Assembly: GCF_018614955.1 (NCBI RefSeq)
Contig: NZ_JAGGNV010000027.1
Coordinates: forward strand, 1-64,000
DNA: 64,000 nt
Direction of reading: 5' to 3'
DNA from: Variovorax paradoxus
GTDB lineage: Bacteria; Pseudomonadota; Gammaproteobacteria; Burkholderiales; Burkholderiaceae_C
Below are positions 27,556 to 36,705 of the stretch, in pieces. The notes under the pieces are model-generated. The model had not been told where the DNA came from. It did not search any database and saw only the letters and a list, made by a program, of their open reading frames with translations. A program made the translations under genes and the position numbers. Within the stretch, counting starts at the first letter, position 1, and every line of letters starts with the position of its first letter.

Positions 27556-28433
27556 GGGATCGCGCGCAGCGCGCGCACGGCTTCGACCGGAAGGTCAGGA
27601 ACCTGCTGCGCGTCGGCGATGCCGAGCGCGCTCCAGAGCAACGTCGCTTCGTCACCGCCAGCGTTGTCGTCCGGCAGTGCGTGCAGGCGGGCGGTGAGCA
27701 GCGCGTGCTCCTGCTCCAGCGCCGCCAGGGTCAATGGCCTGGACGCATCGATCGCCGCGACAGCCGCCGCGCGGAATTCCGCGACGTCGTCTTCGATCAG
27801 CGCGTCGCAGTCACCGGTCAGCCAGCGGTGCTTGCCGCCGGTCGTGCGCCAGACCAGCGCACGGTCGCGCGAATCGAATTCCTCCACACCGTGGGATGCT
27901 TCGATCACTTCGGGCCCCGACATCGCCAGCCGACCGACATCGCTCATCACGATGTGGTCGGCACAACGCGCCACGATGCCCATGCCGCCGAAGCAACCGT
28001 TGGCGCCGCCGATCAGCACAATCACCGGGATGCCGGCAGCGCGCACGTCGAGCAGTGCGCGCATCACTTCCGACACCGCGATGAGCCCCGCATTGGCCTC
28101 GTGCAAGCGCACGCCACCCGATTCGGCCAGCAACAGCACGGCCGCCGGCCGGTCGCGCAGCGCGCGCTGCAGCAGGCCGACCAGCTTGGCGCCGTGCACC
28201 TCGCCGACGCCGCCGCCCATGAACGCGCCTTCCTGCGCGGCCACGAACACGTTGCGGCCATCAAGCGTCGCGCGGCCGATGGCCACGCCGTCATCGAAGG
28301 CCGAGGGCACGCCGAGCTGCGCCAGGTGCGGGCTGGTGACCCGCTCGGCGGGTGGCAGCCATTCGTGGAAACTGCCGGGGTCGAGCAGCAGCGCCAGCCG
28401 CTCGCGCGCCGAGCATTCGGAAAAGCTGATCAT
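27552..28433 (-). CDS. mdcD: Malonate decarboxylase beta subunit MdcD
   Basis: A 293-residue carboxyltransferase-fold subunit paired with MdcE. Conserved stretches are FVAAQEGAFMGGGVGEVHGA, LLLAESGGVRLHEANAGLI, GGANGCFGGMGIVARCADH and AMSGPEVIEASHGVEEFD. It overlaps mdcC upstream (ATGA) and mdcE downstream. It catalyses release of CO2 from the malonyl thioester on MdcC. Confidence 0.95.
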   Translation of the reverse strand: MISFSECSARERLALLLDPGSFHEWLPPAERVTSPHLAQLGVPSAFDDGVAIGRATLDGRNVFVAAQEGAFMGGGVGEVHGAKLVGLLQRALRDRPAAVLLLAESGGVRLHEANAGLIAVSEVMRALLDVRAAGIPVIVLIGGANGCFGGMGIVARCADHIVMSDVGRLAMSGPEVIEASHGVEEFDSRDRALVWRTTGGKHRWLTGDCDALIEDDVAEFRAAAVAAIDASRPLTLAALEQEHALLTARLHALPDDNAGGDEATLLWSALGIADAQQVPDLPVEAVRALRAIP

Positions 28434-28762
28434 GGATTTCCTCCGGTGATCTCGGCCACCGCCTGGTCGAGCCGCAGGCTCACCACCGCCGGCGTGGCGC
28501 CCATGTCGTTGATCGAGACGCGCACGCCGGCCAGCGGATGACGCGCGTGGAAGCCGTTCATTACCGCCTGCCAGATCGGGCCGAAGCCGCGCGCCGAGGT
28601 TTCCACCCGCACCGCGCAGTCATTGCCGTCGGCCGGCTCGAGCATGACCTCGAGGTTGCCGGAGCCGACGACGCCGACCAGCACCGGCGCAAAGGCGCCG
28701 GCCGGCCGGCCGCCGGAGAAAGAAAAGTCCAGGGTTTCGAGCCCTGCGGGAACATCGCTCAT
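28430..28762 (-). CDS. mdcC: Malonate decarboxylase acyl carrier protein, delta (MdcC)
   Basis: A 110-residue acyl carrier subunit of the malonate decarboxylase complex. It bears 2'-(5''-phosphoribosyl)-3'-dephospho-CoA on a serine; Ser34 in VVGSGNLEV is the likely site by comparison with known MdcC proteins. The C-terminal half includes GVRVSINDMGATPAVVSLRL. It starts 14 bp after mdcA, with a GGAG-type Shine-Dalgarno in that gap, and overlaps mdcD by 4 bp. It is small and easily missed, but sits exactly in the expected place. Confidence 0.94.
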   Translation of the reverse strand: MSDVPAGLETLDFSFSGGRPAGAFAPVLVGVVGSGNLEVMLEPADGNDCAVRVETSARGFGPIWQAVMNGFHARHPLAGVRVSINDMGATPAVVSLRLDQAVAEITGGNP

Positions 28763-28776
28763 GGTCGGATCTCCTG

Positions 28777-30459
28777 CTACCAGTTTCTGAAGCGCTTGGG
28801 CGGCTGGTACAGCCCGCCCGAGGCGCGCACCAGGTCGCGCATGCTGCGTGCGGCCAGCAGATTGCGCGTGGCCTGGCGCGGGTCGATCCCCAGGTCCTGC
28901 GGCCGGCGGATGACGCCGCGGTCGCGCAGGTTCTCCACCGCGCGCCGGTCGCGCGCCAGGCCCACCGCGGTGTAGCCGGCCACGCCGCGGATCGCCTGCT
29001 CGCGCTCCGCGTCGCTGCGGCACAGCAGCAGGTTGGCGATGCCTTCCTCGGTGAGGATGTGCGAGACGTCGTCGCCGTAGATCATGATCGGCGGCAGCGC
29101 CATGCCGGCCTGCTCCTGCAGCGTCCAGGCGTCGAGCTTTTCAACGAAGGCCGGCTGCATGTGCTCGCGGAAGGTCTCGACCATCTGCACGACCAGCTTC
29201 TGTCCGCGCGGCGTGCCGGCCGCGCCGCTGCGCCCGGCACGCGCCTCGCGCCCGGCCTTGAGCCAGGCCGGACTGGCATGGCGCCGGCCGCGCGCATCGG
29301 CGCCCATGTTGGGCGCACCGCCGAAGCCGGCAATGCGGCCCAGCGTCGCGGTGGAGCTGTTGCCGTCGAGGTCGATCTGCAAGGTCGAGCCGATGAACAT
29401 GTCGCAGGCATAGTGGCCGGCCGCCTGGCAGAACGCGCGGTTGCTGCGCAGGCTGCCGTCGGGGCCTGTGAAGAACACGTCGGAGCGCGCGCGGATGTAG
29501 TCCTCCATGCCCAGCTCGGAGCCGAAGGAGTGCACCGACTCGACCCAGCCCGCCTCGATCGCCGGGATCAATGCCGGATGCGGGTTCAACGCCCAGTGCT
29601 TGCCGATCTTGCCCTTGAGGCCGAGCGACTCGGCGTAGGTCGGCAGCAGCAATTCGATCGCCGCGGTGTCGAAGCCGATGCCGTGATTCAGGCGCTGCAC
29701 GCCGTACTCGGCATAGATGCCCTTGATCGCCATCATCGCCATCAGCACCTGGACCTCGCTGATCTGCGCCGGGTCGCGCGTGAACAGCGGCTCGATGAAG
29801 TTCGGGCGCGGCGCCTTCACGACGAAGCTCACCCAGCCGGCCGGGATGTCGATGCGCGGCAGCGTCGTGGTCTTGCCGTCGACCAGTTCGTTCACCTGCG
29901 CGATCACGATGCCGCCGGAGAACGCCGTGGCCTCGACGATGGCCGGCGTGTCTTCGGTATTGGGGCCGGTGTAGAGATTGCCTTCGGCGTCGGCCGCCTG
30001 CGCCGCGACCAGCGCGACCTTGGGCGTCAGGTCGACGAAGTAGCGGGCGAACAACTCGAGGTAGGTGTGGATCGCGCCGATCTCGATGCGCCCGGCCGAC
30101 ACCAGCTTGGCCAGGCGCGCGCCCTGCGGCCCCGAGAAGCTGAAGTCCAGCCGGGCGGCCACGCCGTTCTCGAAGATGTCCAGATGCTCGGGCAGCGCCA
30201 GCACCGACTGGACCATGTGCAGGCCATGGACGCGCTGCGGATCGACCTGCACCAGCGCCTGCGCGAGGAAGTCGGCCTGTTTCTGGTTGTTGCCTTCGAG
30301 GCAGACGCGGTCGCCGGGCGAGAGCACCGCTTCGAGCAGGGTGGCGATCGCTTCGGTGTCGACACGCTTGCCGGCGAGCCGCGTCCCAAGTGCAGCGGCC
30401 GCGCGTGCCAGCCGGGCGGCGCGGTCGTCGGCCTTGGAGGTCCAGGATCTGGAGTTCAT
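28777..30459 (-). CDS. mdcA: Malonate decarboxylase alpha subunit MdcA
   Basis: A 560-residue acetyl-S-ACP:malonate ACP transferase subunit that exchanges acetyl for malonyl on MdcC. Recognised stretches are LEGNNQKQADFLAQAL, DFSFSGPQGARLAKLVSAG, NLYTGPNTEDTPAIVEATAF, RLNHGIGFDTAAIELLLPTY and GRIAGFGGAPNMGADARGRR. Length matches the family. It lies 49 bp after the transporter gene and opens the catalytic part of the operon. No clear Shine-Dalgarno is seen before this ATG, so translation may depend on the upstream gene. Confidence 0.96.
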   Translation of the reverse strand: MNSRSWTSKADDRAARLARAAAALGTRLAGKRVDTEAIATLLEAVLSPGDRVCLEGNNQKQADFLAQALVQVDPQRVHGLHMVQSVLALPEHLDIFENGVAARLDFSFSGPQGARLAKLVSAGRIEIGAIHTYLELFARYFVDLTPKVALVAAQAADAEGNLYTGPNTEDTPAIVEATAFSGGIVIAQVNELVDGKTTTLPRIDIPAGWVSFVVKAPRPNFIEPLFTRDPAQISEVQVLMAMMAIKGIYAEYGVQRLNHGIGFDTAAIELLLPTYAESLGLKGKIGKHWALNPHPALIPAIEAGWVESVHSFGSELGMEDYIRARSDVFFTGPDGSLRSNRAFCQAAGHYACDMFIGSTLQIDLDGNSSTATLGRIAGFGGAPNMGADARGRRHASPAWLKAGREARAGRSGAAGTPRGQKLVVQMVETFREHMQPAFVEKLDAWTLQEQAGMALPPIMIYGDDVSHILTEEGIANLLLCRSDAEREQAIRGVAGYTAVGLARDRRAVENLRDRGVIRRPQDLGIDPRQATRNLLAARSMRDLVRASGGLYQPPKRFRNW

Positions 30460-30508
30460 GGGAGTCCGATCGGGTTGAATGGATGTCGGCCGATTGAGAG
30501 GCGCCGCC

Positions 30509-31882
30509 TCACAGCACCACGAAGAGCAGCCACACCACCACGGGGGCCACCAGGGTCACGATGGCGCCGTACACCATCAGCTGCCGGAAGAACACGTCGC
30601 GGTCCACGCCCTTGGCATTGGCGAGCACCAGCGCGCCATTGGTGGAGAACGGACTGACGTCGACGATGGTCGAGGACACGGCCATCGCCGCGATGAAGCC
30701 GACTGCGCTGACGCCAGTGTCGCCCTGCAGGAACGGCACCGCCAGCGGGATCAGCGAGCCGAGCACCGCGGTCGACGAGGCGAAGGCGGAGACCACGGCG
30801 CCGACGAAGCACAACAGCAATGCGGCCACCATGGGCGAGGTGAGGCCCGCCACGCTGTGGCCGACGAAGTCGATGGTGCCCATCTTGTCCATCACGCCCA
30901 CGTAGGTGCTGACACCCACGATCAGCATGATCTCCGGCCACGACACCTGGCCCAGGGCGCGCTTCTGCAGGTTGGGCGCCATCAGCGTCAGCAAGAGGCC
31001 GATGGTGATCGAGACGAAGCCGATGTCCTGCTTGAAGAACAGCGTCAGCACGGCCAGCGCCAGCAGACCGAGCACGGTGACGATCTGGTAGAGGCGCGAA
31101 CCCTGGTCGGTCGGGACCGCCGGCGCCGCGTCCATGAGCGACTCGCCAGCTGCAGTCGCGACGCGCCGCTCTTCCGCGAACGATTCGGCCTCCGCGCCGC
31201 CGAACACTTGCGCTCCGCCCTGTGCATGCGCCGTGCGGCGCGTTGCCGGCACTGCGCCGGTCACGTCGGCCTTCTGGCGCAGCAGCTTCATGCCGCCCAT
31301 GAGGAAGAACAGCAGCAGCGACACGGACAGGTTGACGCCGAGGCTTGCCAGCATCGTCGCGATCTCGTTGAGCGGCAGGCCGGCCTTGGCGACGATCTTG
31401 TTGGTGATACCGCCGTAGATGCTGATCGGCGAGAAGCCGCCGCCCTGCGCGCCGTGCACGACCATCAACCCCATAAGCAGCGGATTGATGCCGTACTTGG
31501 CGGCAAAGCCGAGCGCGATCGGCGCGATGATGGCCACCGCCGCTGGGCTGACCGCTCCCACCGCCGTGAGCAGCGCGGCGATGAAGAACATGATCCAAGG
31601 AATCGCGGCGATGCGCCCGCGCACGGCGCGCACTGCCAGCTTGACGAGCCAATCGATGGTGCCGTTGTTCTGGGCCAGCGCAAACAGGTAGGTGATGCCG
31701 ACCAGGGTGAGGAACAGGTCGGCGGGGAAGCCGCCCATGATCGCCTTGGCGTTCATGCCGGCCACCAGCGTGCCGACCAGGAAGGCACCGACGAAGGCGA
31801 TCACGCCCATGTTGATCGGCAGCACCGTGGCGAGCACGAACATGCCAATCAATGCGTAGATCGAGATCCAATGAGAAGTCAT
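30509..31882 (-). CDS. MatC-like dicarboxylate (malonate) carrier
   Basis: A 457-residue membrane transporter with about a dozen hydrophobic segments; the N-terminal half carries the MatC-type pattern (VLPINMGVIAFVGAFLVGTL, FPADLFLTLVGITYLFALAQ, SPAAVAIIAPIALGFAAKYG). A hydrophilic central loop of about 65 residues (RQKADVTGAVP to TDQGSRLYQ) splits two membrane halves. The ATG at 31882 has GGAG about ten bases upstream; the codon before it is TTG. It stands where other mdc operons carry mdcF or mdcLM, so malonate uptake is the likely role, by context. Confidence 0.88.
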   Translation of the reverse strand: MTSHWISIYALIGMFVLATVLPINMGVIAFVGAFLVGTLVAGMNAKAIMGGFPADLFLTLVGITYLFALAQNNGTIDWLVKLAVRAVRGRIAAIPWIMFFIAALLTAVGAVSPAAVAIIAPIALGFAAKYGINPLLMGLMVVHGAQGGGFSPISIYGGITNKIVAKAGLPLNEIATMLASLGVNLSVSLLLFFLMGGMKLLRQKADVTGAVPATRRTAHAQGGAQVFGGAEAESFAEERRVATAAGESLMDAAPAVPTDQGSRLYQIVTVLGLLALAVLTLFFKQDIGFVSITIGLLLTLMAPNLQKRALGQVSWPEIMLIVGVSTYVGVMDKMGTIDFVGHSVAGLTSPMVAALLLCFVGAVVSAFASSTAVLGSLIPLAVPFLQGDTGVSAVGFIAAMAVSSTIVDVSPFSTNGALVLANAKGVDRDVFFRQLMVYGAIVTLVAPVVVWLLFVVL

Positions 31883-31930
31883 CAATGCGTCTCCGGGGGT
31901 TTTGGGGTTCGACGCATCGGCTGTGCATCT

Positions 31931-31951
31931 GGGTGCGTAAGGTACGCACCC
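31931..31951. promoter_or_regulatory. Perfect 9-bp dyad, candidate operator of malonate operon
   Basis: GGGTGCGTA-AGG-TACGCACCC lies 49-69 bp upstream of the transporter start and about 90 bp past the LysR stop. Nine-base perfect arms and no T-tract suit a protein-binding site better than a terminator. The adjacent LysR (mdcR-like) is the obvious candidate regulator. Confidence 0.5.
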
Positions 31952-32041
31952 CCTCCGGGACGATCAATGAAGCGGCGGCGTCGATCTTTACGCCAACTGA
32001 AACGATCGAGGGTTAACCCGAGTCACGCCGTTGTCGCGTGC

Positions 32042-32956
32042 TCAGCCGAGTTCGGCTCTCGTCAGGCGGCACACGGACAGCAGCGCGAGCAGGTTGGGAT
32101 CGCGCTCGCGCGTGCGCAGGAAATTGAGCGCGATGGTCTGGCGCATCAGGTACCTGGGCTGCAACGGGATCAACTGCACCTTCTGAGGCATGGCGCCGCG
32201 CACACGGCCCGGCAACAGCGTGTAGCCGACGCCACCGCTGACCAGGTTCATGAGGGAGAAGATGTCGCCGGTCTTCATCACCACGTTCGGTGTGAAGCCA
32301 GCGACACGAAACGACTCCATAAATCCGATGTAGGTGACGAAGCCTTCGCTGAGGCTCACGAAGCGTTCGCTGGCGCAGGCGCTCAGGTCGATCTCCTTCT
32401 GCGCCGAATAAGGAGAGTCCACTGGCGCGGCGAAATGGATGTCGTCCTGGAACAGCGGCTCCGATTCGACGTCGGAAGCATCCTCGGGGATCGCCATGAG
32501 GGCGGCATCGATCGCGCCGTCCCGCAACTTCTGCAGCAGGTCGGCATTGGACCCCAGGACGAGCTCGGTGTGCAGTTCCGGCTTGCGCAGCTTCATTCCC
32601 ATGATCAGCTGCGGCACAGTGCGACTCGTCAGGGAATAGAGCGAGCCGATCCGGATCCGATCGGCCGAGTAGCCGGCGACTTCTCGGGTGGCGCGGATAC
32701 CTGCGGACATGGTGCGAAGCACCTCGCGGGCCACCTCGGCCAATGCCTGTGCGGCTTCAGTCGGGTGCAGATTGCGGCCTTCGTGCCGGAACAATGTGCA
32801 GCGCAGCCCGGTTTCCAGCGAATGCAGGGCGCGATGCACGCTGACGGCGCTGATGTCGAGCTTTTCTGCCGCGCGGGCGAGATTGCCGGTCTCCATGAAG
32901 GCCAGGAGGATCTCGAGCTTGCGGAAGGTGATCTCTTCGTCGACGCGGAGGAGCAT
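32042..32956 (-). CDS. mdcR: LysR-family regulator, MdcR-like
   Basis: A 304-residue LysR protein: HTH in ITFRKLEILLAFMETGNLAR, AAEKLDISAVSVHRALHSLE and HEGRNLHPTEAAQALAE, then a sensor domain from about residue 95. The ATG at 32956 gives the normal N-terminal length; an in-frame ATG at 33031 would add 25 residues. It lies immediately upstream of, and on the same strand as, the malonate transporter and mdc genes, so it is probably their activator; mdcR is assigned by position rather than by a diagnostic motif. Confidence 0.85.
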   Translation of the reverse strand: MLLRVDEEITFRKLEILLAFMETGNLARAAEKLDISAVSVHRALHSLETGLRCTLFRHEGRNLHPTEAAQALAEVAREVLRTMSAGIRATREVAGYSADRIRIGSLYSLTSRTVPQLIMGMKLRKPELHTELVLGSNADLLQKLRDGAIDAALMAIPEDASDVESEPLFQDDIHFAAPVDSPYSAQKEIDLSACASERFVSLSEGFVTYIGFMESFRVAGFTPNVVMKTGDIFSLMNLVSGGVGYTLLPGRVRGAMPQKVQLIPLQPRYLMRQTIALNFLRTRERDPNLLALLSVCRLTRAELG

Positions 32957-33055
32957 GGGCAGCCTGCAGATGGAATCCAATCGTAACCCTGGCAAGCGCG
33001 AGCGGATCGCGTCGCCCCGGGCGCGCCGCATTTGCAGAAAGTTGCGTCGCGCGCG

Positions 33056-33850
33056 TTACGCCCTGGCATGAGGATCTGCTTGCTTGCGCTCGGTGAATTT
33101 CCTTGCGCCCAAGGAATAGGCGCCGGACGCAAAATTGATGGCATGGCCACGACGGGCAGCGGTCGCGGCCCTTGCGAACAGCTCGTCGCCCATCTCCTTC
33201 CACCACGACCTGGTGATCGCCACGGAGGTTGGCGACCACTGCGACACTTGCGCACAGATCTCTGCCACGCGCGCGTCCAAGCCGGCATCGTCCACGACCT
33301 CATGCACCAAGCCGAGCGCCAGGGACTGTGCGGCCGGCACGATCTCGGCGAGCAGCACCAGCCGCTTCATTGCAGCCTCGCCGATGATCGAGGCCAGCAG
33401 TGCGCTGCCGAAGATGGCCGCGGAGCCCACCTTGAACTCCGTCATGCCGAAGCGCGCCTTGGTGGAAGCAATGCGAAGGTCCGCCATGAGCGCGATCTGC
33501 AGTCCGGCGCCGGCAGCCACTCCGTTGACCCGGGCGATGACCGGCTTGGTGAGCGCACGAAACACTTCGTAGAGTGCCATGTAGCTGTCGATGCGCGCGG
33601 CGGAGCCTGCCGCATCCATTGCGGCGCTCTCGTGTTGGTCCTGACCGGCGCAGAAGGCCCTGCCGTGGCCGGTGATCACGATGACGTGCACTCCCGCGTC
33701 GGCATCGGCGGACAGGAGCGCGCTCTGGAAGAGTTCACGCTGCGTGCGGTCGAACGCGTTCATGGCTTGCGGACGATCCATGGTGATCAGGGCCACGCCC
33801 TTCTCCACGGCGAGAGTGACGCAAGGTCTCGTGGAAAGTGCTTCGTTCAT
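33056..33850 (-). CDS. Enoyl-CoA hydratase/isomerase family protein
   Basis: A 264-residue crotonase-fold enzyme. Oxyanion-hole parts are GRAFCAGQDQHE and NGVAAGAGLQIALMADLRIA; a catalytic-type Glu lies in RFGMTEFKVG. AGGAGACA precedes the ATG at 33850. It is the last gene of a likely operon with an acyl-CoA ligase and a Bug receptor, under the IclR gene at 36706. Together they suggest uptake, CoA activation and hydration of an unknown unsaturated acid. Confidence 0.9.
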   Translation of the reverse strand: MNEALSTRPCVTLAVEKGVALITMDRPQAMNAFDRTQRELFQSALLSADADAGVHVIVITGHGRAFCAGQDQHESAAMDAAGSAARIDSYMALYEVFRALTKPVIARVNGVAAGAGLQIALMADLRIASTKARFGMTEFKVGSAAIFGSALLASIIGEAAMKRLVLLAEIVPAAQSLALGLVHEVVDDAGLDARVAEICAQVSQWSPTSVAITRSWWKEMGDELFARAATAARRGHAINFASGAYSLGARKFTERKQADPHARA

Positions 33851-33875
33851 CGAGTGTCTCCTGAATATGCCGATC

Positions 33876-34862
33876 TCAGCGGGTGGCTGCCCTGATGCGC
33901 TGTACCACCTGCTCCCATTTGGTCGATTCCTGCTGCAGCTTGTCGCGCGCCTGGACGGGCGTGCTGTGGACGACCTCGACCCCGAGCTGCGCGAAGCGGC
34001 GCTTGACCGCCTCATCATCCAGCGTCTCGTTGAGCGCTGCGTTCAGGGTGGCGACCACGTCGTCGGGAGTCCCCTTGGGTGCCAGCACTGCATACACCGA
34101 GGCGGCAACGAACTGCGGCAGGCCCTGCTCCGCGAAGGTGGGAAGCTCCGGGAAGATGGCCAGTCGCTGGGGGCTCGCCACGCCTACGGCAGCCACCCGG
34201 CCTGTCGCCAGATTGGTGAGAGCGGTCGGCGAAGTGGTCACCATGATCTGGATCTCGCCCGCGAACAGGTCGGCCATGGCGGGTGCGGAACCGCGGTAGG
34301 GCACGTGCAGCAGATCGACGGACGCCTGCTGCCGGAACCATTCGGTGACGATGTGCTCGGTCGATCCATTGCCCGACGAGCCATAGGCGAGCTTGCCCGG
34401 CTGCTGCCGGGCCTTGGCGGACAGATCCGCGTACGAGGTGATGCCGCTGCCTTTCGACACCAGCATGACCAGGGGCAACTCACCAACCGTGGCCACCGGC
34501 CTGAAGTCCTTGGCGATCTCATATCCCACAGACTCGGCACCAGACATCTTCTCCAACATGACATAGGAAGTGGTCGGCGCCATGAGCAGCGTGTGGCCAT
34601 CGGGCGCCGCCCGCTTCACGAATTGCGCGCCGATCGCACCGGAAGCGCCGGCCTTGTTGTCCACCACGACAGATAGCTTCAGCTTCTGCGCCATGCCTTG
34701 GGCAAGGATGCGCCCAACCACGTCGACGCCGCCTCCGGCCGGGAAGGCCACGATCAAGGTGACCGGCTTGTCCATGAGGCCGGCCTGGGCCCATGCGCAG
34801 AAGGCGAAACTGGAAACCACCGCGATCGTGCGGCGCCAGCGATGCAGGGCAACTCGGATCAT
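33876..34862 (-). CDS. Bug/TctC-family solute receptor
   Basis: A 328-residue periplasmic binding protein with a signal peptide (RTIAVVSSFAFCAWAQAG) and the family's VTLIVAFPAGGGVDVVGRIL and VVDNKAGASGAIGAQFVKRA segments. AAGGAAG lies before the ATG. It is set between an acyl-CoA ligase (58 bp upstream) and a crotonase (25 bp downstream), so its ligand is probably the acid that the ligase activates. No transporter membrane subunits are nearby. Confidence 0.93.
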   Translation of the reverse strand: MIRVALHRWRRTIAVVSSFAFCAWAQAGLMDKPVTLIVAFPAGGGVDVVGRILAQGMAQKLKLSVVVDNKAGASGAIGAQFVKRAAPDGHTLLMAPTTSYVMLEKMSGAESVGYEIAKDFRPVATVGELPLVMLVSKGSGITSYADLSAKARQQPGKLAYGSSGNGSTEHIVTEWFRQQASVDLLHVPYRGSAPAMADLFAGEIQIMVTTSPTALTNLATGRVAAVGVASPQRLAIFPELPTFAEQGLPQFVAASVYAVLAPKGTPDDVVATLNAALNETLDDEAVKRRFAQLGVEVVHSTPVQARDKLQQESTKWEQVVQRIRAATR

Positions 34863-34920
34863 GTTTCTTCCTTTCAGTTGGGAAATCGGAAAACGATGGA
34901 GATCCTGATCGGGCGTGGCG

Positions 34921-36498
34921 TCAGCGCTTGACGACGCGAATGCCGGCAGCCTCGGCGTCCCACACGCCCGCCACGGCGCGCGAGAGTTCCTTCTTCTGAA
35001 TCCTCTGCGTCGGTGTCTTCGGGAAGGTATCGATGAACTCGACGTAGCGGGGGATCTGAAAGTAGGGCAGCTTGTCGCTGCACCACCGGATCAGCTCGAG
35101 CGGCGCGATGCCTGCACCCTCACGCAGGCGCACGAAAAGCTTGAGCTCGTCTTCGCCGAGTTCGCTGGGTACCCCGACCAGCGCCACCTCGGCAACCGCA
35201 TCGTGCTGCGCAAAGACACTCTCCACGTCCCAGGCGGCAATGTTGATCCCACGGCGCCGCAGCATGTCCTTCTTGCGCCCTGCGTAGAAGAGATGGCCGT
35301 GCGCATCGGCGTGTGCGAGGTCGCCGGTGAGGAACAGCTCGCCGCGGCGCGCGGCGGCATCGGCCTGCGGATTTCTGAAGTAACCCAGGAAGCCGAGCCG
35401 CGGATCGAGAGCGCGGAGCGCGATCTCGCCCTTGTCCCCCGGCTTGACCGGCGTGCCGTCGTCCGCAACCAGCGAGATCTCGTAGTACGACAGCGCCTTG
35501 CCGATGGAGCCCGGCGGACCGTCGATATTGGCGGTCACGAAGGTGATCAGCTCGGAGAGGCCGTAGCCCTCCCGCACGGTCACGCCGAAGCGCTCGGCGA
35601 ACGCCTGCCAGACATCGGCGGGACAGCCGCCGCCCCAGGCGATGCGCACGCCGTGCTGGCGGTCGTCCGGGCGCACCGGCTGCTTCAGCAGCATCGGCAA
35701 TACGCTGCCCAGATAGTGGATGTGCGTGGCCTTGTGGCGGCGAACGTCGTCCCAGAAGCCCGAGGCGCTGAAGCGTTCCAGCATCGCCAGCTGGAAGCGG
35801 CCCATCAGCGCGGCGATTGCGACGGCCACGCCGGAGCCGTGGTGCATCGCCTCCCAGAACAGGAAGACATCGCCCGGGCCGGCCTCGCTCAGGCGAAGGA
35901 TCGCCATCGGTCCGGCGCGCAGATGGCGGTCTGTCTTCAGAACGCCCTTGGGTGCGCCGGTGGTGCCCGAACTCGGGCTGAGAGCGATGACCTCGTCGGC
36001 CTGTACGACTGGCGCCGCCTCGTCCTCGGCGCAGGAGGCGAAGCGGTCGAACTCACCGTCGATGCCGTTGCGCCAGATCACCCGGGGCAGGGTACTTCCG
36101 AGTTCGTTCAAGGCGGCGCGGAACGCGCTGTCGGCGACGATGACTTGCGGATCGAGTTCGTTGAGCAGGTGGGCCAGCGGTGCTCCCAGCAGGTGCACAT
36201 TGATTGGCACGCGGACCATGCCCAGCCGCGCCAGTGCAAAGAGCAGGTAGAGGTGCTCGGGATGACTGGGCAGCATGACCGCCACTCGGTCGCCCTTTTG
36301 CAGCCCATGCGACTTCAGCAGGGTTGCCACTTGGTTCGCGCGCCGGTCCAGCATCCCGACGCTGATGCGCTCGTCCCTGAAGGAGCAGTAGATCTCTTCC
36401 GGGTTTGCGCGGGCGCGCCGCGCGAGCAGTTCGCCGATGGTCTCGTCAGCGACTTCCTTCATGGCGACCGATTCCGCCAAAGGCGTTCCTTGCGACAT
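34921..36498 (-). CDS. AMP-forming acyl-CoA synthetase (CaiC-like)
   Basis: A 525-residue ATP-dependent acyl-CoA ligase. The P-loop-like motif is SPSSGTTGAPKGVLKT, with REGYGLSELITFVTA and TGDLAHADAHGHLFYAGRKK at the adenylate and hinge regions. The C-terminal motif reads PKTPTQRIQKKELS, so the canonical GK with the adenylation Lys is QR here; Lys residues follow closely, and this variant is seen in some CaiC-like ligases. It is probably the first structural gene under the IclR regulator. The substrate acid is unknown. Confidence 0.9.
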   Translation of the reverse strand: MSQGTPLAESVAMKEVADETIGELLARRARANPEEIYCSFRDERISVGMLDRRANQVATLLKSHGLQKGDRVAVMLPSHPEHLYLLFALARLGMVRVPINVHLLGAPLAHLLNELDPQVIVADSAFRAALNELGSTLPRVIWRNGIDGEFDRFASCAEDEAAPVVQADEVIALSPSSGTTGAPKGVLKTDRHLRAGPMAILRLSEAGPGDVFLFWEAMHHGSGVAVAIAALMGRFQLAMLERFSASGFWDDVRRHKATHIHYLGSVLPMLLKQPVRPDDRQHGVRIAWGGGCPADVWQAFAERFGVTVREGYGLSELITFVTANIDGPPGSIGKALSYYEISLVADDGTPVKPGDKGEIALRALDPRLGFLGYFRNPQADAAARRGELFLTGDLAHADAHGHLFYAGRKKDMLRRRGINIAAWDVESVFAQHDAVAEVALVGVPSELGEDELKLFVRLREGAGIAPLELIRWCSDKLPYFQIPRYVEFIDTFPKTPTQRIQKKELSRAVAGVWDAEAAGIRVVKR

Positions 36499-36540
36499 CC
36501 TGTTCCCGTTGAAGATTGCCCCAGCCAGCAGAGCCAGATA

Positions 36541-36580
36541 ATTGCTATGCGATTAGAAAGCTTGTATTGCAATTTAATCT
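36541..36580. promoter_or_regulatory. AT-rich promoter/operator region before the ligase gene
   Basis: A conspicuously AT-rich island lies 43-82 bp upstream of the ligase start. It includes the 8-bp palindrome ATTGCAAT (36566-36573) and a further ATTGC at 36541. It suits a promoter plus IclR binding site on the minus strand. A perfect hairpin GTCGGC-TGA-GCCGAC at 36647-36661 lies between it and the IclR stop, without a T-tract. Confidence 0.3.
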
Positions 36581-36705
36581 TCGGGCTTGTGCTTCGCCGA
36601 GTCAAGTGCGTAGATGCGTGACTCCTGGCGCGAGCACGCCCTGTGCGTCGGCTGAGCCGACACCCTACGGTTGATTCGCGAGGGAAGGGAGGAGGGCCGC
36701 AGCCC

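Noticed and set aside
36647..36661. GTCGGC-TGA-GCCGAC as terminator of the IclR gene
   Set aside because: The stem is perfect but short, with no T-run in the minus-strand direction.
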